DNA from: Bradyrhizobium guangxiense
GTDB lineage: Bacteria; Pseudomonadota; Alphaproteobacteria; Rhizobiales; Xanthobacteraceae
Assembly (NCBI RefSeq): GCF_004114915.1
Contig: NZ_CP022219.1
Span: 6,478,501 to 6,542,500, forward strand
Length of the DNA stretch: 64,000 nt
Direction of reading: 5' to 3'
Made by a program: the position numbers and the translations under genes. Each line of letters begins with the position of its first letter. Position 1 is the stretch's first letter. Shown here piece after piece: positions 54,299 through 64,000 of the stretch. The notes below the pieces were generated by a model. The model was not told the DNA's origin. It made no database searches and saw only the letters and a program-made list of their open reading frames with translations.

Positions 54299-55000
54299 TT
54301 AGTGGTTCTCCATAGGCGTAGCGTTCTTGCCGCGCAGCACGATGTCAAAGCGGTAGCACAGCGCCCATTCGGGCTGGGTATTCTCCAAGTCGAACGAGGA
54401 AACCATCCGCGCCCGCGCCTTCTCGTCCGGCACCGAGTTGAAGATCGGGTCGAATGGAAACAGCGGGTCATTCGGGAAGTACATCTGCGTCACCAGGCGC
54501 GTGACGAAGGAATGACCGAACACCGACAGATGGATGTGCGCCGGCCGCCACGCATTGTGGTGATTGCCCCAGGGATAGGCGCCGGGCTTGATGGTGACGA
54601 AGCGGTAGTAGCCGGACGCATCGCTCACGGTGCGGCCCGCGCCGGTGAAATTCGGATCGAGCGGCGCCGGATGCTGGTCGCGGACATGGACGTAACGGCC
54701 GCAGGAATTGGCCTGCCAGATCTCAACGAGCGAGTTCGGCACGCCCCGGCCGTCCTCGTCGCGCACATGGCCGTGCACGATGATGCGCTCGCCGATCGGC
54801 TCGCCCCTGTGCTGGGTGGTCAGATCGTTGTCGCCCTTGCGCACGGTCTCGTGGCCGTAGACCGGGCCGGTCAGCTCCGACAGCGTATGGCGCATCGGAA
54901 TCAACGGCTTGTTCGGTGCGCGTTTGATCGAGCTCTTGTACTCGGGCGACAGCGGCAGCGGATGCGCCTTGTTGCTGTCCACGGGATAGATGAATGTCAT
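54299..55000 (-). CDS. pcaH: Protocatechuate 3,4-dioxygenase beta subunit
   Basis: 233 residues from ATG 55000 (GGGGAGGAG upstream). Iron-binding subunit: Tyr103 (GRYVH), Tyr142 (AYPWG), His155 and His157 (RPAHIHLSVFG) correspond to the Tyr408/Tyr447/His460/His462 set of the Pseudomonas putida enzyme. N-terminal YPVDSNKAHPLPLSPEYKSS and GPVYGHETV are family signatures. Translationally coupled to pcaG. Part of a minus-strand aromatic cluster with pcaF and a second intradiol dioxygenase. Confidence 0.96.
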   Translation of the reverse strand: MTFIYPVDSNKAHPLPLSPEYKSSIKRAPNKPLIPMRHTLSELTGPVYGHETVRKGDNDLTTQHRGEPIGERIIVHGHVRDEDGRGVPNSLVEIWQANSCGRYVHVRDQHPAPLDPNFTGAGRTVSDASGYYRFVTIKPGAYPWGNHHNAWRPAHIHLSVFGHSFVTRLVTQMYFPNDPLFPFDPIFNSVPDEKARARMVSSFDLENTQPEWALCYRFDIVLRGKNATPMENH

Positions 55001-55118
55001 TTGGCGAACTCCTCCCCGGCCATTCTTGCTCCCGGCCGGCCAACTTCCGCCAATCATTATAGGATATAACTAATTTGGGGAAGCGGGTTTGGCGGGCGTG
55101 CCGCGCCTGCCAGCCCCG

Positions 55119-56012
55119 CTATCTGATCGGCGGACGCGGCAATACGGCCTCCCCGGCTTCGAGCCGGTAGGTGTGATCGAGCGAATACCAGGGTGCGATG
55201 ACGTCGCGCGCGGTCGGATGCGGCGTGTCGTGGCGCTGGAACTTGCCGATCAGCGCCTGCGTCACTCCGAACTGCACGTCGCTGTCGATATGCGGGTCGG
55301 CGGGATCGTAGACCTGCGAGATCAGCACCTTGAATCCCGCCTTGAAGATCAGGGCGTGCAGATGCGCGGGCCGATAGGGATGCCGGCTCTGCGCCTCGAG
55401 CAGGCGGCCGACCACGCCATTGGTCGGAATGGGATAACCGACCATCATCACCGAGCGGAAGGCGAAGCGTCCATCCTGATCGGTCGTGAACTTGCCGCGC
55501 AGGTTCATGTCGGCCTGCTCGGGGTCCTGGTTCTCGTAGAGGCCGACCGGCGAGGCATGCCAGACATCAACCTCGGCGCCGGCAACCGGCCGACCATCTT
55601 TGTCGACGACGCGACCCTCGACGAACAGCGGCGCACCTGGCGTCTCGGAACGGACGATGGAGCCACCGTTCTCCACGCGCGGCGAGTTCAGGCGCCAGAA
55701 CGGCCCTAGCAGCGACTGATCGGTCTCCGTGTTGCCCTGATCGCCATTGTTGAGCAGGCACACCAGCGGCGAGACGCCGAGCGATCCCGCCATCAGCACC
55801 ACCTCGTTATGCGTGTCGGTGGTCAGCTTGCCGAGCTCGGCGATGACCGCGGTGGCATCGCGAAACTCCTTCTCGGTCAGGCGGACATCGCGGACAAAGG
55901 CGTGGAGGTGCTTGACCAGGGAGACCATGATCTGGCGCAGCCGCGGATCGGTTGTCCGCTCCATCACCGCCAGCGCCGCGGCCGTGACGTCCTGCTCGCG
56001 CTCGATGATCAT
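55119..56012 (-). CDS. Hydroxyquinol 1,2-dioxygenase-type intradiol dioxygenase
   Basis: 297 residues. Helical N-terminal dimerisation domain (about 1-100, RLRQIMVSLVKHLHAFVRDVRLTEKEF) and a catalytic beta-sandwich (LLGPFWRLNSPRVENGGSIV; VDVWHASPVGLYENQDPEQADMNLRGKFTTD; GYPIPTNGVVGRLLEAQSRHPYRPAHLHALI) with the Tyr/Tyr/His/His iron site. The DMNLRGKF and PTNGVVG patterns favour hydroxyquinol over catechol dioxygenases. Ring-cleaves benzene-1,2,4-triol to maleylacetate; a maleylacetate reductase is not in the window. Confidence 0.88.
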   Translation of the reverse strand: MIIEREQDVTAAALAVMERTTDPRLRQIMVSLVKHLHAFVRDVRLTEKEFRDATAVIAELGKLTTDTHNEVVLMAGSLGVSPLVCLLNNGDQGNTETDQSLLGPFWRLNSPRVENGGSIVRSETPGAPLFVEGRVVDKDGRPVAGAEVDVWHASPVGLYENQDPEQADMNLRGKFTTDQDGRFAFRSVMMVGYPIPTNGVVGRLLEAQSRHPYRPAHLHALIFKAGFKVLISQVYDPADPHIDSDVQFGVTQALIGKFQRHDTPHPTARDVIAPWYSLDHTYRLEAGEAVLPRPPIR

Positions 56013-56027
56013 GCTGCCATTCTCTCC

Positions 56028-56114
56028 CTGTCATTCCGGGGCAGCCCGACAGGGCTGAACCCGAAATCTCGAGATCCCGGATTCCGCTCTAACGAGCGGC
56101 TCCGGGATGACGGG
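56028..56114. repeat. Palindromic element CTGTCATTCCGGGGC / GGCTCCGGGATGACGGG
   Basis: About 87 bp between the hydroxyquinol dioxygenase and pcaF genes, with imperfect complementary ends and internal GATCCCGGATTCC / GCTCCGGGAT arms. Related to the element at 57452-57563 ('GTCATTCCGGGGC' group). Confidence 0.7.
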
Positions 56115-56129
56115 ACGCTACGCGTCCCG

Positions 56130-57338
<1,209 letters not shown>

Positions 57339-57451
57339 CGTTGTTCTCCCTGAATGCCGCGGTTCGGCCAAATTCTTCAATGTCGGCGGAGTTTTAGGAG
57401 GGCGCCCGCGGCAGGTCAATTGACGGTTTCGCGGGCTGAGCATTCCGCCCT

Positions 57452-57563
57452 CGCCGTCATTCCGGGGCGCGCCACTTGGCGCGGGCCCGGAATCCATTGA
57501 TCCACGCGATTTGCGGCCCGATGGATTCCGGGCTCGCCCTTCGGGCGCCCCGGAATGACGGCG
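57452..57563. repeat. Palindromic element CGCCGTCATTCCGGGGCGC / GCGCCCCGGAATGACGGCG
   Basis: 112 bp with perfect 19-bp complementary ends and inner arms CCCGGAATCCAT / ATGGATTCCGGG. It fills the divergent gap between pcaF and mutS. Same group as the element at 56028. Confidence 0.85.
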
Positions 57564-57621
57564 TGGAAAACCGGCCAAACCGATAGGACCACGGGACGAA
57601 ATTTTGTAGGTTGCGCCGCCC

Positions 57622-60360
57622 ATGACCATGCAACAGCCGATACCTGTCCCGCCCCCTGACGGAGCGCCGGCACCGCAGCCGGAAGCCGCCGCGCGCGTCA
57701 CGCCGATGATGGAACAGTACCTCGAGATCAAGGCGGCGCATCAGGGCCTGCTGCTGTTCTACCGAATGGGCGATTTCTACGAACTGTTCTTCGAGGACGC
57801 CGAGATCGCCTCCAGGACGCTCGGCATCGTCCTGACCAAGCGCGGCAAGCATCAGGGCGCCGACATCCCGATGTGCGGCGTGCCGGTCGAGCGCTCCGAG
57901 GATTATCTGCACCGCCTGATCTCGGCCGGCCATCGGGTCGCGGTCTGCGAGCAGACCGAGGACCCTGCGGCAGCGAAAGCGCGCGGCAACAAGAGCGTGG
58001 TCCGCCGCGGCGTGGTGCGGCTGGTCACGCCGGGCACGCTGACCGAGGACACGCTGCTCGATGCGCGTGCCAACAATTATCTGCTCGCGATCGCGCGGGC
58101 GCGCTCATCCGCCGGCGGCGACCGCTTCGGCCTCGCCTGGATCGACATCTCGACCGCCGAATTCATGGTCACCGAGTGTTCGGGCGGCGAGCTCGCCGCG
58201 ACGCTGGCGCGCATCAACCCGAACGAGGCCATCGTCACCGACGCGCTCTATAACGACAGCGAGCTCGGACAGACCCTGCGCGAGCTGCCGGCCGTGACGC
58301 CGCTGACCCGCGACGTCTTCGACGGCGCCACCGCCGAGAAGCGGTTGTGCGACTACTTTGCCGTCGCGACCATGGACGGCCTGTCCCAGCTCACGCGCCT
58401 CGAGGCCACCGCGGCAGCGGCCGCCGTCACCTATGTCGACCGCACCCAGGTCGGCAAGCATCCGCCGCTGTCGCCGCCGACGCGCGAGGCCTCGGGCGCG
58501 ACCATGGCGATCGACCCGGCCACACGCGCCAATCTCGAGCTGACGCGGACGCTCGCGGGCGAACGACGCGGCTCGCTGCTCGACGCGATCGACTGCACCG
58601 TGACGTCGGCGGGCTCGCGCCTGCTTGCGCAGCGCCTGGCGGCACCGCTGACGGACGCGCCCGCAATCGCGCGGCGGTTGGACGCGGTCAGCACTTTCGT
58701 TACCGATTCCGCCGCGCGCGAGGACATCCGCAGCATCTTGCGCGGCGCGCCCGACATGTCGCGGGCGCTGGCCCGTCTCTCGGTCGGCCGCGGCGGCCCG
58801 CGCGACCTTGCCGGCCTGCGCGACGGCATCATCGCCGCCGACCAGGTGCTGCTGCGACTTTCCGAGCTTGACCAACCGCCGCAGGAGATCGCCGCGGTGA
58901 TGGCGGCGCTGCAGCGGCCGTCGCGCGAGCTCGCTGCCGAGTTGGCGACGGCGCTCGACGAGCAGCTGCCGCTGATCAAGCGCGACGGCGGCTTCGTGCG
59001 CCAGGGCTATGAGCCGGCGCTGGACGAAGCGCGCAACTTGCGCGATGCCTCGCGCCTGGTGGTCGCCTCGATGCAGGCCCGTTACGCGGACCACACCGGC
59101 GTCAAGGCCTTGAAGATCCGCCACAACAACGTGCTCGGCTATTTCGTCGAGGTCACCGCCCAGCACGGCGACAAGCTGATGTCGGCGCCGCTGAACGCCA
59201 CCTTCATCCATCGCCAGACGCTGGCGGGCCAGGTGCGCTTCACGACATCTGAGCTCGGCGAGATCGAGGCCAAGATCGCCAATGCCGGCGACCGTGCCCT
59301 TGGACTGGAGCTCGAGATTTTCGAGCGGCTGTCGGCAAAGGCCATGGCGATCAGCGACGATCTGCGCGCCGCCGCCCACGCCTTCGCTCTGCTCGACGTC
59401 GCGACCTCGCTCGCAAAGCTCGCCGTCGACGATCATTACGTGCGGCCCGAGGTGGATGACTCCCTCGGCTTTGCGATCGAAGCCGGCCGTCATCCCGTGG
59501 TCGAGCAGGCCCTGAAGCGCAACGGCGAGCCATTCATCGCCAACGCCTGCGACCTGTCGCCGGCGCCGGCGCAAAAGTCCGGCCAGCTCTGGCTGCTGAC
59601 CGGTCCCAACATGGCCGGCAAATCCACCTTCCTGCGCCAGAATGCGCTGATTGCCCTGCTGGCGCAGATCGGCAGCTTCGTCCCGGCGACACGCGCGCGG
59701 ATCGGCATCGTCGACCGCCTGTTCTCGCGCGTCGGCGCCGCCGACGACCTCGCCCGCGGCCGCTCCACCTTTATGGTGGAGATGGTCGAGACCGCGGCGA
59801 TCCTCAACCAGGCCGGCGAGCGCTCGCTCGTGATCCTGGACGAGATCGGCCGCGGCACCGCCACCTTCGACGGCCTCTCGATCGCCTGGGCGGCGATCGA
59901 GCATCTGCACGAGAGCAACCGCTGCCGCACGCTGTTCGCGACGCATTATCACGAGCTGACCGCGCTCTCGGCCAAGCTGCCGCGGCTATTCAACGCCACC
60001 GTGCGGGTGAAGGAGTGGCAGGGCAACGTCGTGTTCCTGCACGAGGGGCTGCCGGGCTCGGCCGACCGCTCCTACGGCATCCAGGTGGCAAAACTCGCCG
60101 GCCTGCCGCCGGCGGTGATCACGCGCGCCAAATCGGTGCTCTCCAAGCTGGAGGCACAGGATCGCGGCCAGACCGCGCGCGCGCTGGTGGACGATCTGCC
60201 GCTGTTCGCCGTGCCCTCGCGCGCCGCGGCTGAAGCCGCGCCGCCGAGCGAGGCGGAGCTGCTGATGGAAGCCGTGAAGGCGCTGCACCCCGACGAGATG
60301 TCGCCGCGGGAGGCGCTCGATGCGCTCTATGCGCTGAAGGCCAAGCTGCCGAAGCAGTAA
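57622..60360 (+). CDS. mutS: DNA mismatch repair ATPase MutS
   Basis: 912 residues. Domain I mismatch-binding Phe-x-Glu in [15 protein letters not shown] (about residues 48-62), connector, lever and clamp domains, then the ATPase: Walker [24 protein letters not shown], Walker [17 protein letters not shown] (the common ST motif), and His loop [10 protein letters not shown]. The C-terminus carries the dimerisation HTH ([17 protein letters not shown]). Recognises mispairs after replication together with MutL. ATG 57622; a second ATG is at 57628. Confidence 0.98.
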   Translation: MTMQQPIPVPPPDGAPAPQPEAAARVTPMMEQYLEIKAAHQGLLLFYRMGDFYELFFEDAEIASRTLGIVLTKRGKHQGADIPMCGVPVERSEDYLHRLISAGHRVAVCEQTEDPAAAKARGNKSVVRRGVVRLVTPGTLTEDTLLDARANNYLLAIARARSSAGGDRFGLAWIDISTAEFMVTECSGGELAATLARINPNEAIVTDALYNDSELGQTLRELPAVTPLTRDVFDGATAEKRLCDYFAVATMDGLSQLTRLEATAAAAAVTYVDRTQVGKHPPLSPPTREASGATMAIDPATRANLELTRTLAGERRGSLLDAIDCTVTSAGSRLLAQRLAAPLTDAPAIARRLDAVSTFVTDSAAREDIRSILRGAPDMSRALARLSVGRGGPRDLAGLRDGIIAADQVLLRLSELDQPPQEIAAVMAALQRPSRELAAELATALDEQLPLIKRDGGFVRQGYEPALDEARNLRDASRLVVASMQARYADHTGVKALKIRHNNVLGYFVEVTAQHGDKLMSAPLNATFIHRQTLAGQVRFTTSELGEIEAKIANAGDRALGLELEIFERLSAKAMAISDDLRAAAHAFALLDVATSLAKLAVDDHYVRPEVDDSLGFAIEAGRHPVVEQALKRNGEPFIANACDLSPAPAQKSGQLWLLTGPNMAGKSTFLRQNALIALLAQIGSFVPATRARIGIVDRLFSRVGAADDLARGRSTFMVEMVETAAILNQAGERSLVILDEIGRGTATFDGLSIAWAAIEHLHESNRCRTLFATHYHELTALSAKLPRLFNATVRVKEWQGNVVFLHEGLPGSADRSYGIQVAKLAGLPPAVITRAKSVLSKLEAQDRGQTARALVDDLPLFAVPSRAAAEAAPPSEAELLMEAVKALHPDEMSPREALDALYALKAKLPKQ

Positions 60361-60388
60361 GCGATGCCGTAGATTCCAACCGCCTGGC

Positions 60389-62065
60389 TTACGCCCTTGC
60401 CGCGATCGCAGCCGCTTCCGCGGCGGCGCGCTGCATGCTGGTCGACATCTCGTTCGTCACCGTGCTCTGCTCCTCGACGGCGGCCGCGGTCGAGGTGACG
60501 TATTCGCTGACGTTGTTGATCGCCTGCTTGATCGAGCTGAGCGCGCTGACGACGTCGCCGGAGATGCCGTTGAGGCTGCCGATCTCCTGGCCGATCTTGT
60601 CGGTGGCCTGCTTGGCCTGGTTGGCGAGGCTCTTCACCTCGGAGGCGACCACGGCAAAGCCGCGGCCGGCCTCGCCGGCCCGGGCGGATTCGATCGTGGC
60701 GTTCAGCGCCAGGAGGTTGATCTGGCCGGTGATGCTGTTGATCATCTCGACGATGCCGCTCATCGACTGCGCCGCCTCGGTCAGGCGCTGCGCCTGCGCG
60801 TCGGCCGCGGCGACCTGGTCCACTGCGCTCATCGCAGTCTCGCGGGATTTGGTCATCGCCTCGGAGATCTCGCGCACCGAAGCGTTCAGCTCCTCCGACC
60901 CCGCCGCGACCGATTCCATCATGCCGCGCACGCGCTCGTTGCCCATCCGGACCAGCACCTGCCGCGTGGTGTCGGTGGCATATTTGACGACCTTGAACGG
61001 CTTGCCGTTGAGATCCAGGATCGGATTGTAGGACGCCTGGATGTAGACCTCCTTGCCGCCTTTGCCGATGCGCTTGTATTCGGCCGCCTGGTACTGACCG
61101 CGGTTGAGTGCCGCCCAAAACTCGCGATAGGCGGCGCCGTCGCGCTCGCTGGGCTCGACGAACATGCTGTGATGCTTGCCCTTGATCTCGGCCAGCGAAT
61201 AGCCGAGCGCGCTGAGGAAATTGGCGTTCGCGGTGATGATCGTGCCGTCCATGTTGAATTCGATCACGGCCTGGGCCTTGTCGATCGCCGCGATCTGACC
61301 GGCGAGATCGGCGTTCTTCAGCTTCTCCGCAGTCACGTCGGTCGCGAACTTGACGACGCCGTACGGCTTGCCGGCCTCGTCGAGCAGCGGATTGTAGGAA
61401 GCGAGAATCCACACCTCCTTGCCGCCCTTGCCGATGCGCTTGAACTCGCCAGCCTGGTAGTCGCCGCGGTTGAGTGCGGCCCAGAACTCGCGATAGGCCG
61501 CGCTGTTGCGGTCGGCCTCGGCCACGAACAGGCTGTGATGCTTGCCCTCGATCTCGGCCAGCGAATAGCCGAGCGCCTTGCAGAAATTCTCGTTGGCGGT
61601 GACGATGGTGCCGTCGAGCTTGAACTCGATGACCGCCTGGGCTCGGCTGATGGCGGCGATCTTCGACGCATCCGTCATGCTCCGCATCTTCTTCGCGGTG
61701 ATGTCGGTCGCGATCTTGGCGACCATCACCGTCTTGCCATTGCCGTCGAGCACTGGATTGTAGGCTGCTTCGATCCAGACCTCGCGACCGCCCTTGCCGA
61801 TCCGCTTGAACTCGCGGGCCTGACACTCGCCACGGTTCAACGCAGCCCAGAACGCCTTGTACTCGGCGCTGTCGCGCTGGTCGGCCGGCACGAACATGGA
61901 GTGATGCTTGCCCTGGATCTCGTAAAGCCGATAGCCCAGGGCGTCGAGAAAGTTCTTGTTGGCCGTGATGATCGTCCCATCCAGATTGAATTCGATCATA
62001 GCTTGGGAGCGGCCGATCGCATCGAGCCGGGCTTGTGCATCTATCTGGGACTTGCGACCGAACAT
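60389..62065 (-). CDS. Soluble MCP with three near-identical PAS domains
   Basis: 558 residues from ATG 62065 (GGAGA upstream). No membrane segment. Three tandem PAS/PAC blocks of about 122 residues (about 12-130, 135-252, 257-375), each with '[19 protein letters not shown]', 'GKHHSMFV', '[30 protein letters not shown]'. Then a short MCP signalling domain with [50 protein letters not shown] cytoplasmic energy or redox-type chemoreceptor is likely; the PAS ligand, possibly a flavin or haem, cannot be told from sequence alone. Confidence 0.93.
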   Translation of the reverse strand: MFGRKSQIDAQARLDAIGRSQAMIEFNLDGTIITANKNFLDALGYRLYEIQGKHHSMFVPADQRDSAEYKAFWAALNRGECQAREFKRIGKGGREVWIEAAYNPVLDGNGKTVMVAKIATDITAKKMRSMTDASKIAAISRAQAVIEFKLDGTIVTANENFCKALGYSLAEIEGKHHSLFVAEADRNSAAYREFWAALNRGDYQAGEFKRIGKGGKEVWILASYNPLLDEAGKPYGVVKFATDVTAEKLKNADLAGQIAAIDKAQAVIEFNMDGTIITANANFLSALGYSLAEIKGKHHSMFVEPSERDGAAYREFWAALNRGQYQAAEYKRIGKGGKEVYIQASYNPILDLNGKPFKVVKYATDTTRQVLVRMGNERVRGMMESVAAGSEELNASVREISEAMTKSRETAMSAVDQVAAADAQAQRLTEAAQSMSGIVEMINSITGQINLLALNATIESARAGEAGRGFAVVASEVKSLANQAKQATDKIGQEIGSLNGISGDVVSALSSIKQAINNVSEYVTSTAAAVEEQSTVTNEMSTSMQRAAAEAAAIAARA

Positions 62066-62068
62066 CAA

Positions 62069-62456
62069 ACAATCTCCATCTCGAAATGACGTGGACAGCT
62101 GTTAGGGGAAGTGACCGTCGCGGCAAGACAGCCGTACTCAAACTACAATTCCCGCGAGTCCCTGCACTCGGATGCAGCTCGGACGAGTTCGCGCCGATGA
62201 CAGCGGAGCGGGTACGCAGCATCATTCGTACGGGAAAAGCTCGAACAAAGTTCTAATTCTACTGTCGGGAATTCGACGGGGATGAATCAGCCCGCCCACG
62301 CGAGAGCCGCCGGAGCGCGGACTGAAACAGCTCGGCAGGATTTGGAATGATGCTTCTCATTCAACGGGTTGGGAAAGATGCCTGGTCACTGGCTGACGTG
62401 AACTGAACGTGCCGCATTCGGCTTTTCGCGACGCCCGGTCACGCATGTCCGTAGTC
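62069..62456. other. Gene-free stretch upstream of the triple-PAS MCP
   Basis: About 390 bp between the MCP start and the 3' end of the downstream membrane-protein gene, moderately AT-rich in its middle. Short ORFs here lack ribosome-binding sites and similarity. A GAACAAAGTTC mini-dyad is at about 62241-62252. No RNA gene or terminator recognised. Confidence 0.4.
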
Positions 62457-63266
62457 TCACGGCGTCGGCCGCGCCTTGCGCATCGCGCGCCGACCAATTC
62501 CCCACAGCGTCAGGTTCCAGGTGACGCAAGTGCCGAGCGCGAGAGTCAAACCGACGACCGAGCCGTACGACACCACCGCGACGTGCAGAACAGCGATCGC
62601 CGCGCCGAATCCGAGCAGGCCCCAGGCAGAGTTGGCGAGCACGGCCGCGGTCGGCGGGCCGCCGATGCGCGGATGCAGGATCACCATGATGCTGGAGAAG
62701 ACCACGGGATATAGCGCGATGATGCCGCTGATGCGCGGACCGACCCAGCCCGAGGTCGAAACGACGATGGCGACGAGCGTCGCGACCAGTGTTGCTCGCA
62801 TCGGCACGTCGTACCAGCGGCGCGTCACCAGCGGCATTTTGACATGGCGGTAGCCGGCCAGGAGCGGAATGCAGATGCCGAAGGCGATCAGGTGGGCGGC
62901 AAGCCCCGCCGTGAGCGGCCAGTCGAACTGGCGGATGATCGATGCAAGCACGATCCACACCGCGACCGCGCTTCCACAACTCACCAGAAGATTGTTCCGC
63001 TGCGCCAGCACGACATAGGTGAGGCACATGAAGATGGTCGCCGCATTGATCGGCAGGCTCGCCAGCGCACCCTGGGCGATGAAGGCGGCGTCATGATCGA
63101 TGGCGAGGAAGACGTAGGACGGACCGGCCGAGATCGGCAGGGGCGCGACCAGCGCTCCGATCACCGGACCCGCGCGCTCGGTGATGATCGACGCCGTCAC
63201 GACGAACGTCGCGGCGATCGCCATGCGCAGGAGCAGGAAGAGAATGAAGTGGAGGTCGGGGGACAT
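62457..63266 (-). CDS. Multi-span membrane protein, unknown function
   Basis: 269 residues, ATG 63266. About seven hydrophobic segments (FILFLLLRMAIAATFVVTASII; GALVAPLPISAGPSYVFLAI; LLVSCGSAVAVWIVLASII; LAAHLIAFGICIPLLAGY; MRATLVATLVAIVVSTSGWVG; SGIIALYPVVFSSIMVIL; GLLGFGAAIAVLHVAVVSYGSVVGL). Internal pseudo-repeat of two halves is suggested by GPVIGALVAPLPIS and GPRISGIIALYPVVFS. I recognise no named family. Neighbouring OsmC gene is on the same strand but separated by a 180-bp repeat. Confidence 0.75.
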   Translation of the reverse strand: MSPDLHFILFLLLRMAIAATFVVTASIITERAGPVIGALVAPLPISAGPSYVFLAIDHDAAFIAQGALASLPINAATIFMCLTYVVLAQRNNLLVSCGSAVAVWIVLASIIRQFDWPLTAGLAAHLIAFGICIPLLAGYRHVKMPLVTRRWYDVPMRATLVATLVAIVVSTSGWVGPRISGIIALYPVVFSSIMVILHPRIGGPPTAAVLANSAWGLLGFGAAIAVLHVAVVSYGSVVGLTLALGTCVTWNLTLWGIGRRAMRKARPTP

Positions 63267-63279
63267 TTTTGGCTTCTTA

Positions 63280-63436
63280 CCCTCCCCTGGAGGGGTAGGG
63301 TCGGCTCATATGGAGCGGAGCGAAGTATGAGACGGGGTGGGGTGACAGTCTCTCGACCGAGACAGTGCGCGAATGGAGAGATCACCCCACCCCGCTCGCG
63401 CTACGCGCGATCGACCCTCCCCCTCCAGGGGAGGGG
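63280..63436. repeat. Palindromic element CCCTCCCCTGGAGGGGTAGGGTCG / CGACCCTCCCCCTCCAGGGGAGGG
   Basis: 157 bp with long complementary ends, an inner pair GACGGGGTGGGGTGA / TCACCCCACCCCG and hairpins at the centre. Located between the OsmC gene and the membrane-protein gene. This GGGTGGGGTGA-type palindrome is one of the common rhizobial intergenic families. Confidence 0.85.
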
Positions 63437-63446
63437 TTTTAGAGAG

Positions 63447-63956
63447 TCACATCCTCTGCATCGACACCGAGACCTTCGGGCCATTCTTGATGGTCTGGTA
63501 GACCACGCAATAGCGCTCGGTCAGCTTGAGCAGGAGATCGAGCTTGTCCTGCGGCGCCGGCGTGTCGACCTCGAAGCGCAGGCGGATCTCGGTGAAGCCG
63601 ACCGGGGTCTCCTTATCGATGCCGAGCGTGCCGCGGAAATCGAGATCGCCCTCGGCATAGACATTGCCGGTCTTCAAGGGCACCTCGATCGCGGTCGCGA
63701 CCGACTTCAGCGTGACGCCGGCACAGGCGACCAGGGCTTCGAGCAGCATGTCGCCGGAGCAGAGCTCGAGGCCGGAGCCGCCAGTGGCCGGATGCAGGCC
63801 TGCCATTGCGATGGCCCGGCCGGTCTCGATCTTGCAGGCGATACCCTCACTGTCGGTGGAGCCCTTGGCCTTCAATGTGATGAGCGCGGTCTTGGGATCG
63901 GCCTTGTAGCGCTCCTTGATCGGAGCCTGCATCTGGCGCAGCTCTGCAGCGTCCAT
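63447..63956 (-). CDS. OsmC-family protein
   Basis: 169 residues, ATG 63956. OsmC/Ohr fold: GSGLELCSGDMLLEALVACAGVTLKSVAT carries the first conserved Cys, and LTERYCVVYQTIKNGPKV the second, the redox pair of organic-hydroperoxide reductases. Spacing and the GDMLLEALVACAGVT stretch resemble the OsmC/YhfA subgroup rather than Ohr. Likely thiol peroxidase-type activity or a related function; no OhrR regulator nearby. Confidence 0.85.
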   Translation of the reverse strand: MDAAELRQMQAPIKERYKADPKTALITLKAKGSTDSEGIACKIETGRAIAMAGLHPATGGSGLELCSGDMLLEALVACAGVTLKSVATAIEVPLKTGNVYAEGDLDFRGTLGIDKETPVGFTEIRLRFEVDTPAPQDKLDLLLKLTERYCVVYQTIKNGPKVSVSMQRM

Positions 63957-64000
63957 TTTCGTTCACTCCCGGAAAAATCGCTTCTCGATGTACCGGCTTG

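Noticed and set aside
60327..62225. 632-residue minus-strand ORF
   Set aside because: Alternative frame of the triple-PAS MCP; its periodicity comes from the PAS repeats in the true frame.
62035..62256. 73-residue plus-strand ORF near the MCP start
   Set aside because: Overlaps the MCP 5' end, has no ribosome-binding site and no similarity.

Overview
The window is GC-rich, densely coded chromosomal DNA of an alphaproteobacterium, most likely Bradyrhizobium or a very close relative. Evidence: protein-level resemblance throughout; a carrier-protein ligase whose zinc ligands fall at the same residue numbers I recall for the Bradyrhizobium japonicum enzyme; the rpmF-mtgA-prenyl synthase neighbourhood; and many palindromic intergenic repeats of the kind common in this genus. 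Genus assignment is inference. I recognised about 55 protein genes and saw no rRNA, tRNA, CRISPR array, transposase or phage gene.

Layout. 1-851: N-terminal part of an autotransporter-like protein running off the left edge. 1101-9094 (minus): a catabolic operon for urea or short-chain amides, urtABCDE-type importer, then formamidase, an FmdB zinc-ribbon protein and aliphatic amidase AmiE. Divergent from it, 9262-13543 (plus): a large fusion of an NCS1-like permease, a cysteine cluster and a hybrid histidine kinase, followed by a LuxR-type response regulator; the divergent intergenic region holds a sigma-54-like promoter and an 18-bp dyad. 13785-19089: flavin monooxygenase, secreted S1 protease, HAD phosphatase, and the methionine-salvage pair mtnP-mtnA. 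19250-23051: a carrier protein, an unusual acyl-CoA dehydrogenase, an amino acid:[carrier protein] ligase and an acyltransferase-like protein; this looks like a small pathway of unknown product and is the best candidate here for an undescribed system. 23293-31809: two GGDEF/EAL proteins flanking a tctCBA-type tripartite tricarboxylate transporter, and a small gene of unknown function. 31816-35428: membrane protein, ribosomal protein L32, MtgA, prenyl diphosphate synthase and a DUF1345 protein. 35492-43065: caspase-like protein, GFA-family protein, NTF2-like protein, class A beta-lactamase, Na+/H+ antiporter, N-acetylmuramoyl-L-alanine amidase and an outer-membrane barrel. 43264-47210: TauD-type dioxygenase, IspG, EamA exporter and a Zur-like regulator. 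47367-50578: MarR regulator with an EmrAB-type efflux pair. 50610-53433: phosphotransferase and a methyl-accepting chemotaxis protein (MCP). 53695-57338: aromatic ring cleavage (pcaF, hydroxyquinol-type dioxygenase, pcaH, pcaG). 57622-63956: mutS, a soluble triple-PAS MCP, a membrane protein and an OsmC-family protein.

Themes: catabolism of amides and protocatechuate/hydroxyquinol-type aromatics, extensive signalling (two GGDEF/EAL proteins, two MCPs, one two-component pair) and many intergenic palindromes from at least eight sequence groups, typical of a soil rhizobial genome. Most long ORFs on the strand opposite these genes are GC-driven shadows and were left out.
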